The notes: generated by a model from the sequence alone, not told the origin. Numbered from the stretch's first letter, positions 8,701-17,357 are shown. The stretch is 64,000 bases of DNA from Hydrogenophaga sp. PBL-H3 (GCF_010104355.1 NZ_CP044972.1:1054001-1118000); one strand, 5' to 3'. Made by a program: numbers and translations.

Positions 8701-9348
8701 ATGCAAGACGATCTTCCCAAGAACCCCAGGCAAGAAAGGGCTTTTCGCAGGCTGAACGTTGCAAGTCCAAGTGCTTCCTTCCATGAGGTTCTGGTCGTAG
8801 CCCGGTCAAGAAACCTTGAGGCAATATGTAAAAACTTTATAGAGAGGTTGGCGAAGACGAACCCTCATGATGCATTGTTATGCAACCTGATGTTTGTCTC
8901 TGGTCTTCAGCTTTCAGAGGCACTGGCTTTCAAGCCGCACGATTCGATTCAGCATGACGGATTACATATTTCACAGGGAACAATGGATGGACGGACACGT
9001 TTCATCCCCAATGCAAAGTCGCCACACTTGGCGCAACGGCAGCGCCTCGTGTACGAATGTTGGTTGCGCCAGACAACGAACAGCAATCAGCGCAACCTGT
9101 TCCTCGAAGGCTTGTCGATAGAGCGGAGAGTTTGTCGGTTCCAACGTGTGCTGGCCTTCCATCGTCAATTGAGTGGATTGAGCATCACAGATCACCATTT
9201 GCGCATTGCTTATGCACGCATGATGTTCGAGGACTGCATGGGGTACTCTCACCCTACTAAAGGTAGCTACTCGCTTGCATCAACGGAAGAGCATTCTTTG
9301 CTGGTGAAGGCGTCCATCCAACTGGTGATTCGAGCGATGGGTCACTAG
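8701..9348 (+). pseudogene. degenerate tyrosine-recombinase paralogue
   Basis: A 215-aa frame that resembles the catalytic domain of the upstream recombinase but has lost key residues. The catalytic Arg motif G-L-R-x-S-E-A-L reads G-L-Q-L-S-E-A-L. The H-x-x-R-H box reads H-H-L-R-I. The frame stops right after R-A-M-G-H, so the nucleophilic Tyr segment is missing. Either it is decaying or it persists as a non-catalytic DNA-binding protein. The N-terminal core-binding domain is also mostly absent. Confidence 0.65.
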
Positions 9349-9401
9349 GCCATGCACATTTCCGTTCCTGTTTGCGAGCCCTTCCCAAAGTTATTGAGTC
9401 G

Positions 9402-9719
9402 ATGAACTCACGATTCTGGGCAGTGTTCACGTTGACGCGAGCATCCTTTGAAGACTTCCCAGAACTTCAAGATTCGGACGTGATGTACGCGGGGCCAGCT
9501 TCCCGAGTGGCAGTGGAAACAAAAATCACTCGGGCCATGATCCTCAACCTCCTCACAGATAGAAGAAGTCACATCCGGGAACTGTCAATGCAGTGCCAGC
9601 CCGCAGTGACGAAAGCTGTATGCAAAAAATCAATTGAAGTGGCTGGCGTACCTCCGCCCGGAAGGAGGGAAATTTTCTTGGCCCATCGTGCAGCCCGTAG
9701 AGTCAGGGCTTCTGTTTGA
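9402..9719 (+). CDS. hypothetical protein, 105 aa
   Basis: An uncharacterised small basic protein. The ATG at 9402 is chosen; a TTG at 9372 in the same frame is possible. It begins about 50 bases after the damaged recombinase frame. The C-terminus is Arg/Ala-rich (H-R-A-A-R-R-V-R). No signal peptide or membrane segment is visible. Coding status is moderately likely. Confidence 0.4.
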   Translation: MNSRFWAVFTLTRASFEDFPELQDSDVMYAGPASRVAVETKITRAMILNLLTDRRSHIRELSMQCQPAVTKAVCKKSIEVAGVPPPGRREIFLAHRAARRVRASV

Positions 9720-9814
9720 ACTCCTCAGGTGAGCATGGAACGATCGACCAAGTCAAATACAGGTTCGGACTGTCAGCTGTCGATCCAGTCGGCCCCGTGC
9801 CAAGGTTGAGGGCC

Positions 9815-10294
9815 TCAGGCGCTCTGGCTTATCAATGCCAACGCATCGCGCTTGCTCATTGCGAGCCTGTCAAGAATCTGAGGCACTCGAGAGGCCCTGG
9901 GAACAGCACCGCCTGTCTCCCATTTCCAGATGGACAAACCGGAGACGCCCAGCAGTTGGGCCATTTGTTCCTGGGTGAAGCCGAGTCGGGCGCGTTGGGC
10001 TTTCAGACGCTCCGCAGTGAACGTCACTTTACGGCCTGGTTTTCCTCGGGGTGTAACGGGAGTGGGTTTGGCCGTCGGCGAAGGTTTGGCCATGGAGCCA
10101 GGAGAGGAGGGCGCCGCCCGTATCTTCTCCAGCCGGTTCAAACTCGACTGAAGGGAATTGACCTCCTTCTTCAATGCTGAAATGTCGGCTCGCTGTGTCG
10201 CGCCGAGCTTGCGCAGCGCCGTGATCTCCTCGCGCAGCTCCTTGCGGGCCACGCGAGCGATCTCTTTTTTGAGGGTTTCGGCAAAGGTAGTCAT
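9815..10294 (-). CDS. XRE-family regulator with N-terminal coiled coil
   Basis: A 159-aa protein with a charged heptad-like N-terminus (about residues 3-60, Lys/Glu/Leu-rich, probably a coiled coil), a Pro/Lys linker (about 65-90) and a C-terminal Cro/C1-type helix-turn-helix at about 94-145 (F-T-Q-E-Q-M-A-Q-L-L-G-V-S). An alternative ATG at 10312 exists; neither has a strong ribosome-binding site. A palindrome about 85 bases upstream (10384-10400) could be its operator. Confidence 0.75.
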   Translation of the reverse strand: MTTFAETLKKEIARVARKELREEITALRKLGATQRADISALKKEVNSLQSSLNRLEKIRAAPSSPGSMAKPSPTAKPTPVTPRGKPGRKVTFTAERLKAQRARLGFTQEQMAQLLGVSGLSIWKWETGGAVPRASRVPQILDRLAMSKRDALALISQSA

Positions 10295-10377
10295 GTTCGC
10301 ATCGTACGACATCGCCCGCGCCGCATCCTATACTTGTATGAAAGCCGGCGTATTTCTCTGGCTGGTGAGGCGGTATT

Positions 10378-10400
10378 GATAATGGGTGTTTTCAACACCA
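10378..10400 (+). repeat. left copy of a 23-bp inverted repeat
   Basis: This 23-mer matches the reverse complement of 14541-14563 at 22 of 23 positions. Its core, GGTGTTTTCAACACC, is itself an interrupted palindrome. The pair brackets the AbiE region. It could be an operator, a recombination site or an element end. Confidence 0.6.
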
Positions 10401-10470
10401 ATTCGTTTGGGCGCCCTGAATCTGCACCTTGGTCGTATCTGCGTTGTGTGCCGCTATCGATCGACTCGAC

Positions 10471-11496
10471 TTAGGTCCGAGCGGCAGCGTTGGCCCGAGC
10501 CTGCACTTGGGCGCAGGCCTGCATCAGTTGATCGAAGGGCAGTGCATCACCCACCAGGACCTCGTCCTCCAGCATCTTGGCGTAGTCAGCGGCCAGCGCG
10601 TCCCGTGCGGCCCCCTCGGGCACGATCCGCAACGCGCCCAGGACCGCGAAGGTGTAGTTGATGGTCTTGTTGTCCGCGGCCTTCTCGCTGAAGAACCAGG
10701 ACTTGTGTTCCGCTACCTCCCGGGCCACGGCGCGATCAGCAATGACAGCATCAAAGTGTTCACTGCGCATGATGGCCGCCAGGTCGTGCCAATGGCGCGC
10801 GTACCGCTCACCCCGGATGCGTCCCTGCGCGCAGTAGACGTGTGTCGCTGTCGCCTTCTCCCAGAACGTTCGCGCCACGCTCATCACTTGGGGCAATGCC
10901 TGGGGGAACGACACGCCATCGACATGACCGGCCATGTCGCAGGTGACGGGGAGCACGCCATGCGGCTCGCCGGTGGCGCGGCCACCAAACTCCAGCGTGA
11001 TGACGGGTGAGACGTACCCCGTGCCCTGCTTGATTGCCGGGTAGTGCAGTTGGAGTGTGTCGTGCTCCGCGCCTGCGATTTCCAGCGTTGCCCGAAGTCG
11101 CTCGCGCTCAAGCGCTGCCTGCAGATGAGGCTGTACGGTCGATCCGATCCAGTCGGGGAGCCGATCCCTGACGGCCTTGCTCCATTTGCTGGCCTGGCTG
11201 TGGCTTGCCGGGAGAAAGTACCCGTCATTGGTGAGATCCGGGATCAGTTTGCGGATGTCGTAGGTGAGGTCGATGTCCTCGGAGAACCGCTCGATGATCT
11301 TGTACGCCTTGGACAGCGATGTGCCACCCTTGAAGGTGAGGTCGGCTGCAAACGGCGATTCAAACAAGACGCCGAGTGTCCAGACGACCCACAGGTCCTT
11401 CTCCAGCAGATGGGCAGGTCTGCCCGTCCTCGCCCGGGCCTGCTCCAGAACTTCGTTCTGGTCCTCCTCGTTCAAGTCGAAGTAGCGCTCAGCCAC
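10471..11496 (-). CDS. abiEii: AbiEii-family nucleotidyltransferase toxin
   Basis: A 341-aa protein of the AbiEii/DUF1814 nucleotidyltransferase group, the toxin of type IV toxin-antitoxin systems. The signature K-G-G-T-S-L-S-K is at residues 56-63 and the metal-binding acidic motif E-D-I-D-L at 73-77, with the expected spacing. It starts with GTG at 11496 and overlaps the end of the antitoxin gene by eight bases, so the two are translationally coupled. AbiE systems can act in phage abortive infection and in plasmid or island stabilisation. Confidence 0.85.
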   Translation of the reverse strand: MAERYFDLNEEDQNEVLEQARARTGRPAHLLEKDLWVVWTLGVLFESPFAADLTFKGGTSLSKAYKIIERFSEDIDLTYDIRKLIPDLTNDGYFLPASHSQASKWSKAVRDRLPDWIGSTVQPHLQAALERERLRATLEIAGAEHDTLQLHYPAIKQGTGYVSPVITLEFGGRATGEPHGVLPVTCDMAGHVDGVSFPQALPQVMSVARTFWEKATATHVYCAQGRIRGERYARHWHDLAAIMRSEHFDAVIADRAVAREVAEHKSWFFSEKAADNKTINYTFAVLGALRIVPEGAARDALAADYAKMLEDEVLVGDALPFDQLMQACAQVQARANAAART

Positions 11497-12085
11497 GCAG
11501 CGTCTCTTCGCCGATGGCCCTGGCCATCCAGGAGGGCAACGCCGCTCGGGCCGCAGTCAGTGCCTGCCACTCGGCGGGCGGCAGCGTGCGATGCAGGGTG
11601 CTCAGCGATTCGCTCACGTGGGAGGGCCCCATCCAGGCCAAAGCGCGCACGGCGGAGCCGGCTGGACCTGGACCAAGCGCCAGCATCCAGCGAGGTGCGT
11701 GTTTCACCATGACCTCGGAGCGGCCGAGCTTGAGATGGCGGGTGCGGCCCGAGGTCAGGTACACCTCGCGAATCGGCACCTGTTGGGTCAGCCCCAGTGC
11801 ATTGGCCGCGTTGGCTCCGTGAGGCGAGACGATCTCGCCATGTTGGGCGGCCAGGGCCTGGACCACTTTTTCAGGTGATGGCGCACGCGTTCCGAACCGG
11901 CTGGATACAGGCATGACGTAGGTGCCCCGCGCTACACGCAGCAGCTTGCCCTCTTTGGTGAGGCGAGACAAAGCCTGGTCGACCGCATCGCGGCTTCCCA
12001 TGTGCAGAAATTCCTTGGGCGACAACACGCCTCCCTCGGGCAGGGACTTTGCGTGAAGCAGGATGAACTCAGGGAGGGTGACCAT
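11489..12085 (-). CDS. abiEi: AbiEi-family antitoxin
   Basis: A 198-aa protein directly upstream of and overlapping the AbiEii toxin gene. The N-terminus looks like a winged-helix DNA-binding domain (V-D-Q-A-L-S-R-L-T-K-E-G-K-L, then R-V-A-R-G-T-Y). The middle has the V-S-P-H-G-A-N-A-A-N-A-L-G-L segment typical of AbiEi-type antitoxins. Such proteins repress their own operon and neutralise the toxin. The ATG at 12085 follows an AGGGAGG-like sequence. Confidence 0.85.
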   Translation of the reverse strand: MVTLPEFILLHAKSLPEGGVLSPKEFLHMGSRDAVDQALSRLTKEGKLLRVARGTYVMPVSSRFGTRAPSPEKVVQALAAQHGEIVSPHGANAANALGLTQQVPIREVYLTSGRTRHLKLGRSEVMVKHAPRWMLALGPGPAGSAVRALAWMGPSHVSESLSTLHRTLPPAEWQALTAARAALPSWMARAIGEETLRG

Positions 12086-12319
12086 GGTTGGGCAATATTA
12101 TCAGAAGCAGACTCTAGTTTCTGACATCTACAACGTCTTTTGTTGTCCGGAAAAGTTGCCGGCTTTGGGGTGATCGTGTCCAGGCGGTGCAGTCGTTTGG
12201 CCAACGATCACTGAAGAAGAAATCTGTCTTGGATCTCTTGACTCCGGTGCTTTGTTTGAGATTCTGAAGAGAGGCAGCCAGTGCGTCTCTGTTCATAAAC
12301 CAACCGAAGTAATTGACCC

Positions 12320-12769
12320 ATGAAAATCATCTTCTCCTGCCGCGCGAGCCTGACCACATTGGGCGTCGCAGCTTTGCTGAGCGCATGTGGCGCTGGGTCG
12401 AACAGTTACCCCTCTTCAGAAGACGTCAAGGCGTGGCATACCAAGACGGCCAGTAATAGCTACTTTAAGCTGCGCACGGTTGAGATCACCGATCTCGACT
12501 GCACAACCCCATCGAGGAGGGAGATGGAGCAACTGACCCGCGCGGCTGCCTTCATGGGCACAAAGGCTGAAGAGGCGATCAAAGGGGCCGTCAAGTGCAG
12601 CTACACAGTCAACGCCTCGTTCAGCGGAGTTGACACGCCGTTTCTCAAGACGAACGGTTACGAGGTGAATAGTCTCAAGCTCAAGAACCAAGGGTTCATG
12701 CGTGTGCCCAATGGCGACGGCTTCGAGTGGCAGGGCAGTACACGTCGGCTTCCAAAGTCTGCGGGGTGA
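12320..12769 (+). CDS. putative lipoprotein, 149 aa
   Basis: The N-terminus has basic residues, a hydrophobic stretch and a lipobox (L-L-S-A-C at about residues 19-23), so it should be a signal-peptidase-II substrate anchored in a membrane. The mature part contains two further Cys residues and ends with a basic segment. No domain is recognised. It diverges from the AbiE pair and has no obvious link with it. Confidence 0.65.
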   Translation: MKIIFSCRASLTTLGVAALLSACGAGSNSYPSSEDVKAWHTKTASNSYFKLRTVEITDLDCTTPSRREMEQLTRAAAFMGTKAEEAIKGAVKCSYTVNASFSGVDTPFLKTNGYEVNSLKLKNQGFMRVPNGDGFEWQGSTRRLPKSAG

Positions 12770-12805
12770 CCGGGTTCTTTGCTGCAAGGTTCGTCCTGAC
12801 TTCGG

Positions 12806-13071
12806 ATGGACGCAGAGGGAGCGGTCGAGATCGATGATGCGATACGTGCATGGACCTGGCATTACCTGGCTCTCGAGCATGGGGTCGATCCCACCCGCTC
12901 AACCATGGCGACTCACCATGACGGTGGTCGGCAGGATGGGCAGTTCACGACAGCGATTTCGGCGGGCCGATGTATGTAGACGGAGACGAGGGGCTGGGGC
13001 CGCCCGCTTTGAGTCGCGCTGAGCATCACGCTGCCAAGACCGAAGTGAAGCTGATTTTGAGAAAGTATTAG
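12806..13071 (+). pseudogene. possible frameshifted gene remnant
   Basis: Two adjacent frames both look protein-like. A 57-codon frame from the ATG at 12806 reads D-D-A-I-R-A-W-T-W-H-Y-L-A-L-E-H-G. A second frame that reads through G-G-P-M-Y-V-D-G-D-E-G-L-G ends at the TAG at 13069-13071. A single frameshift near 12940 would join them. I cannot name a family. The rest of the interval 12770-13266 holds nothing else I can support. Confidence 0.3.
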
Positions 13072-13266
13072 TAGCTCGGGGCTGGCGAAGAGGGGCAATC
13101 GTTTGATCGCTCCCTATTTGCAGAACATGCCTGCAGGCCTATGGGCCACGAATGGTGGCGCTTTCACTTGATGGTGCAGGGCATGCTGTCAGCACCTCTG
13201 ACAGCGAGGGCTGTTGAGAATCCTGGTGAAGCATCCCCAAGATTTGATTGGCCAGCAAGGTATCGT

Positions 13267-13313
13267 GTGATTGGCCTAAAATCTGTCCTCAGGACAGATT
13301 TTAGGCCAATCAC
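13267..13313. repeat. 47-bp perfect palindrome (22-bp arms)
   Basis: The arms 13267-13288 and 13292-13313 are perfectly complementary with a three-base centre. The centre-proximal part reads AAAATCTGTCC / GGACAGATTTT. It ends about 20 bases before the start of the second AbiEi-like gene, so it is probably that gene's operator or a strong hairpin at the head of its transcript; an IS-like miniature element is a further option. Confidence 0.8.
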
Positions 13314-13333
13314 GTGACCATCAAAAACATGCA

Positions 13334-14275
13334 ATGTTGCACTTGGAGACCACAAAACCAAAATTCTCAGAAGCCGCCATTGGTGCTGCAGAGGGCATTG
13401 CAGAACGATTGGCGACGTGGGAGCGCCCGGTCGTCACCGACTATGAGCTGGGAGCTCTGCTATGTGCAACCCAGCCAGACACAGATGCCGTCATCGAGCC
13501 TGGCTTGTACAAGGCCATCGTGTACCGGTTGAGATCCTTTCACCTGATCTCGCCGGCCAGGGACCTCAAGCCTGGGGCTGTATTCCAGTTGTTTGGCCGA
13601 GCCAAGCCCTCGGCCATGGAGGTCGCGTGTGCGGTAGATCCATTTGCCTGTGTGACCCACCTCAGTGCGATGGAGTTTCACGGTCTCACGGATCGCTTCT
13701 CCAAAATCCTTTACCTGACGACGCCCCCAGACAAGGAGTGGAGAGAGCAGGCTCACGAGAGGATGGCCAGGGATCTCGGCCAACACCTTGCGGTGCACCG
13801 AGCCGCCAAGTTGCCGATGTTGCGCTACTTGGGGTTCGAGCGGGTCGAGGGTGTGCGTGTCGAGGTGATGCGACGCTCCAGCCGCGGGGCATTCAAGGCC
13901 ATCAAGTCTCCTGCGATCAGGGTCGCCATGGTCGGCAGGGTGTTTCTGGACATGGTGCGCGAGCCCGACAACTGCGGGGGCATACAGCACGTGGTGGATG
14001 CCTACCGCGAGTACGGCTCTCAGTACCTGTCCCTCATCCTGGATGAGATCGATCGTCATGGCAAGCCCATCGAGAAGGTGCGAGCTGGCTACCTACTAGA
14101 GGCCGTTTGCAGGATCCAACACCCGCGCATCGACGGCTGGAAGGACTATGCACAGCGCGGCGGCTCGCGCAGGCTCGATCCCCAGGGCGAATACGCCCCG
14201 ACGTTCTCTGAGACCTGGAAACTGTCGATCAATGTTCCTTCGTTGTTGACTGATGGCCGCGACGGGGAAAATTAA
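13334..14275 (+). CDS. AbiEi-like antitoxin, second locus
   Basis: A 313-aa protein resembling the larger AbiEi-type antitoxins of type IV toxin-antitoxin systems. An N-terminal winged-helix-like part (about residues 15-90) is followed by a block with 'C-V-T-H-L-S-A-M-E-F-H-G-L-T-D' that is typical of this group. The start is uncertain: the ATG at 13334 lacks a clear Shine-Dalgarno sequence and lies 21 bases after a perfect palindrome. The downstream gene, where a toxin is expected, encodes only 63 residues. This protein may therefore be an orphan antitoxin. Confidence 0.65.
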   Translation: MLHLETTKPKFSEAAIGAAEGIAERLATWERPVVTDYELGALLCATQPDTDAVIEPGLYKAIVYRLRSFHLISPARDLKPGAVFQLFGRAKPSAMEVACAVDPFACVTHLSAMEFHGLTDRFSKILYLTTPPDKEWREQAHERMARDLGQHLAVHRAAKLPMLRYLGFERVEGVRVEVMRRSSRGAFKAIKSPAIRVAMVGRVFLDMVREPDNCGGIQHVVDAYREYGSQYLSLILDEIDRHGKPIEKVRAGYLLEAVCRIQHPRIDGWKDYAQRGGSRRLDPQGEYAPTFSETWKLSINVPSLLTDGRDGEN

Positions 14276-14313
14276 AATGGAGAAGAACTGGACGGGGAGG
14301 GCAGTTCAGGCAT

Positions 14314-14505
14314 TTGAACGAGGTGGACATGGAGGCCTGGGTGCAGCAGGCCCCCGACAAACCCCAGAGAGGTTTTCAGGAGGCGGTGCACATCATCCTG
14401 GAGAGCATCGAAGGGCTCAAGGACGATGACGCCGGCGACCTCCCGGACTTTGAAGAGGCCATGACCCGGGTGCAGGGGCTGTACCGCTCACTGCCGTGGA
14501 AGTAG
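14314..14505 (+). pseudogene. probable internally deleted AbiEii toxin remnant
   Basis: A 63-codon frame beginning with TTG 38 bases after the AbiEi-like gene. From memory of the family, the opening (M-N-x-V-D-x-x-A-W-V and F-Q-E-A-V-H-I-I-L-E-S-I) resembles the first ~35 residues of AbiEii-type nucleotidyltransferases. The K-G-G and D-x-D catalytic region that should follow is absent, and the frame ends 30 residues later. An internal deletion of most of the toxin would explain this. A genuine small unrelated protein is the alternative. Confidence 0.45.
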
Positions 14506-14540
14506 AGCACCTGGTGAAGGGTCGCCGTTCATGTGGTCGA

Positions 14541-14563
14541 TGGTGTTGAAAACACCGATTATC
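14541..14563 (-). repeat. right copy of the 23-bp inverted repeat
   Basis: Inverted partner of 10378-10400 with one mismatch. It lies between the toxin remnant and the IS91-family element. Together the two copies bracket about 4.1 kb that contain both AbiE loci. Confidence 0.6.
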
Positions 14564-14779
14564 GAGACCAGGCTGGCAAGGCCGAGATTGGGGTGTTCGA
14601 CCGATTTCGGCCAGCAGCTCAGGCACACAATTTCCTCGCTGTAGGGCGGTTGTGCAGCGATGGACTAAACCGCTTTCGCGGTAATCGCTCCGGCAGCATC
14701 GTGGTTATTCGTTCCACCGCTGGTTCTGCCATGTTGACGGGTGAGGCAATCCGCCTCGCTCTTCGACAGGAGTTGAACC

Positions 14780-15655
14780 ATGAACTCATTGACGCCCTCC
14801 GTCTCCCCGTTGCGCCAGCGCATGATCGACGACATGCGGATGCGCAAGTTCAACGGCAAGACCCAGATCCACTACATCCGCGCCGTTCGCAGGCTCGCCG
14901 CCTATCTCAAGCGATCGCCGGACACCGCCACCGCCGAGGACCTTCGGGCCTTCCAGCTGCACATGGTCGAGACCGGCACGGCACCGCCGACCATCAACTC
15001 CACGCTCAGTGGCCTGAAGTTCTTCTTCGATGTGACGCTGGGCCACGCCGAGCTGCTGGTCAAGGTGCAACCTGTGCACCAGCCACGCCCGCTGCCTGTG
15101 GTGCTGAGCTGCGACGAGGTCGCCCGTCTGATCGCCGCTGCACCAAACCCCAAGTACCAGGCGGCGCTGTCCGTGGCCTATGGGGCCGGGCTGCGCGCCA
15201 GCGAAGTCTGCGCGTTGAAGGTCACCGATATCGACAGTGAGCGCATGACGCTGCGTGTGGAGCAAGGCAAAGGCCGCAAGGACCGCTATGCCTTGCTCTC
15301 GCCCGTGCTGCTCGAGCGGCTGCGGGCATGGTGGCGGGTGGGTCACGCGCAAGGCAAGATCCTGCCCAACGGCTGGCTGTTTCCGGGGCTCAACCCCTTG
15401 GACTCGCTGTCCACCCGGCAGCTCAACCGCGCGATTCACCTGGCCGCCGACGCCGCCCAGATCGACAAGCGCGTGTCGATGCACACGCTGCGCCACAGCT
15501 TTGCAACGCACCTGCTGGAGCAGAAGGTCGATATCCGCGTGATCCAGGTGCTGCTGGGCCACAAGCGACTGGAGACCACCGCGCTGTACACGCACGTGGC
15601 CACCGAAGTGCTGCGCGCGGTGATCAGCCCGCTGGAGACGCTGCCCTCGTCGTGA
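14780..15655 (+). CDS. IS91-associated tyrosine recombinase
   Basis: A 291-aa recombinase with the full catalytic set: Arg139 in G-A-G-L-R-A-S-E-V, Lys164 in G-K-G-R-K-D-R, His235-x-x-Arg238 in H-T-L-R-H-S-F-A-T-H, His261 in L-L-G-H-K, and Tyr270 in T-T-A-L-Y-T-H. The N-terminal SAM-like core-binding domain spans about residues 10-95. An AGGAG lies seven bases before the ATG. It precedes the HUH transposase by 19 bases and is probably co-transcribed with it. Confidence 0.9.
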   Translation: MNSLTPSVSPLRQRMIDDMRMRKFNGKTQIHYIRAVRRLAAYLKRSPDTATAEDLRAFQLHMVETGTAPPTINSTLSGLKFFFDVTLGHAELLVKVQPVHQPRPLPVVLSCDEVARLIAAAPNPKYQAALSVAYGAGLRASEVCALKVTDIDSERMTLRVEQGKGRKDRYALLSPVLLERLRAWWRVGHAQGKILPNGWLFPGLNPLDSLSTRQLNRAIHLAADAAQIDKRVSMHTLRHSFATHLLEQKVDIRVIQVLLGHKRLETTALYTHVATEVLRAVISPLETLPSS

Positions 15656-15674
15656 GTCTGCGGTCTCTGCGGTC

Positions 15675-16880
15675 ATGGGGCGCGCAGCCCTGGAAGTCGC
15701 CGACATCTTCCGCATTCATGGACCCGCCTGGCGTCAGGCTCAGCGTGGCCACCTGAGCCTGGCCCAACTCAAGGTCATGTCGGCCATCGAGCAGTGCCGC
15801 AGCGCGGCATTGGGTGGGCATGTCTTGCGCTGCGAGGGGTGTGGCACCGACCAGATCGCCTACAACTCCTGCCGCAACCGGCACTGCCCCAAGTGCCAGG
15901 CCAGCGCGGCCCGGCGTTGGCTGCAGGCGCGCAACGCCGACCTGTTGCCGGTGGAGTACTTCCACGTGGTCTTCACGTTGCCAGCACCCATCGCCGAGAT
16001 CGCGTACTGCAACAAGGCGGTGGTCTATGGCTTGCTGTTCGACATCGCCGCTGAGACTCTTTTGACCATCGGAGGTGATCCGAAGCACCTGGGCGCTCGA
16101 CTGGGTGTGACGCTGGTGCTGCACACCTGGGGCTCGGCGCTCACACACCACCCGCACGTGCACGGCATCGTCCCCGGTGGCGGCCTGGCGAGCGACGGCG
16201 AACACTGGATCGCCTGCCGGCGCGGGTTCTTCCTGCCGGTGCGCGTGCTCTCCCGGTTGTTCCGCCGGCGTTTCCTCGAAGCGCTGCAACAGGCACACCG
16301 GGATGCCCGGTTGCAGTTCTTTGGTGAACACGCAACGCTGGCGGACGCTGCCGCGTTCGCCCGCTGGCTGGCACCGCTGCGCCAATGCGAGTGGGTGGTC
16401 TACGCCAAGCGCCCGTTCGCCGGACCCGAGGCGGTGCTGGCTTACCTGTCGCGCTACACGCACCGGGTGGCCATCTCCAACAGCCGACTCGTGGCACTTG
16501 ATGAGCGCGGCGTGACCTTGCGGTGGAAGGACTACCGCGACAAGGGCCATGTCCAAGGCAAGACACGCCACAAGACGATGACGCTCGATGCCGGCGAGTT
16601 CATGCGCCGCTTTCTGTTGCACGTGCTGCCCGGAGGCTTCCACCGCATCCGCCACTACGGGCTGCTGGCCAACTGCAACCGAGCAGCCTGCCTGGCGCTT
16701 GCACGCCAGCTGCTGCAAGTGCCTCTGCAGGATCCACAGGTTCCGCCACCCTGCGACGATCCGCAGGACACCGTGCGCCCAACCTTCGTCTGCCCGCACT
16801 GTGGCCACGCGATGACCATCGTGCTGACCTTCACGCGCGGCGAGACGATCCGTGCGCCACCTCTTCAGGCGCCGCCATGA
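15675..16880 (+). CDS. IS91-family HUH transposase
   Basis: A 401-aa rolling-circle transposase. The N-terminal zinc-binding part is visible as C-E-G-C-G-T and C-R-N-R-H-C-P-K-C-Q (about residues 53-76). The HUH metal site appears as H-P-H-V-H-G-I-V-P-G-G (about 156-166). The tyrosine motif is Y-L-S-R-Y-T-H-R (about 257-264). A further C-P-H-C-G-H-A motif lies near the C-terminus. The length is normal for the family and the protein looks intact. Confidence 0.92.
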   Translation: MGRAALEVADIFRIHGPAWRQAQRGHLSLAQLKVMSAIEQCRSAALGGHVLRCEGCGTDQIAYNSCRNRHCPKCQASAARRWLQARNADLLPVEYFHVVFTLPAPIAEIAYCNKAVVYGLLFDIAAETLLTIGGDPKHLGARLGVTLVLHTWGSALTHHPHVHGIVPGGGLASDGEHWIACRRGFFLPVRVLSRLFRRRFLEALQQAHRDARLQFFGEHATLADAAAFARWLAPLRQCEWVVYAKRPFAGPEAVLAYLSRYTHRVAISNSRLVALDERGVTLRWKDYRDKGHVQGKTRHKTMTLDAGEFMRRFLLHVLPGGFHRIRHYGLLANCNRAACLALARQLLQVPLQDPQVPPPCDDPQDTVRPTFVCPHCGHAMTIVLTFTRGETIRAPPLQAPP

Positions 16881-17357
16881 ACGTTCCTCGCTGCCTCGGC
16901 AACCCATGTTTGTTGACGCTTCAAACGTCGGCACGGTCAGCTCGTGTTCGGCGCTCCACACGCTCACGTCCGCGCCCGCACAAGGCCTCGTCGATGACGA
17001 CCTTGCGCCTCCTTGCCCGTATGAGCCCGGTCGTTGGGAGGCAGCGCGCCATTCAAAAGCACCATCACCGCGCCACCGCACGCATGCAATCGCCATAGCG
17101 TGAGCGGGCACCGTCGCGTTCGCCGCGGTTTCCTCCCTCGAGGCTTGTTCAACACCCGCCCTTCATCCTGGCGCATCGTGGTGTGTGTGGCTCGCGGGCA
17201 GGTGTCGAACAAACCTAAACGATTGCTGCCTTTGGCTCAGTCGGGTTTCAAACGCACTCCATGCCAAAAGCGGTCACTCTTCAGCGTCTTCTGGACGGCT
17301 GCTTGCGGACAAAGCTGTCGTAAAAGGCGATCCGTTGCATTGAGATTTCTGGGTGGG
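16881..17357. other. IS91 right flank and spacer before cusA
   Basis: No credible gene. The first part probably holds the element's origin end; the rest lies downstream of cusA. Short GC-rich stems are present, but I cannot fix the element boundary from them. Confidence 0.35.

Larger units (their letters stand above)
14594..17211 (+). mobile_element. IS91-family element with tyrosine recombinase
   Basis: The element contains two co-directional genes, a tyrosine recombinase (14780-15655) and an HUH transposase (15675-16880), the arrangement seen in a subgroup of IS91-like elements. Outer limits are uncertain. An eight-base inverted match, TGTTCGAC at 14594-14601 and GTCGAACA at 17204-17211, is the only terminal candidate I found. 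IS91 elements move by rolling-circle transposition and can carry adjacent DNA, here possibly the cus genes. Confidence 0.65.

Noticed and set aside
14786-15715. 309-codon open frame opposite the IS91-associated recombinase
   Set aside because: Composition is dominated by His/Arg/Gln/Gly typical of antisense frames; the sense frame has the complete catalytic set.
15624-17111. 495-codon minus-strand open frame across the IS91 transposase
   Set aside because: Antisense shadow of the HUH transposase; no domain, no ribosome-binding site.
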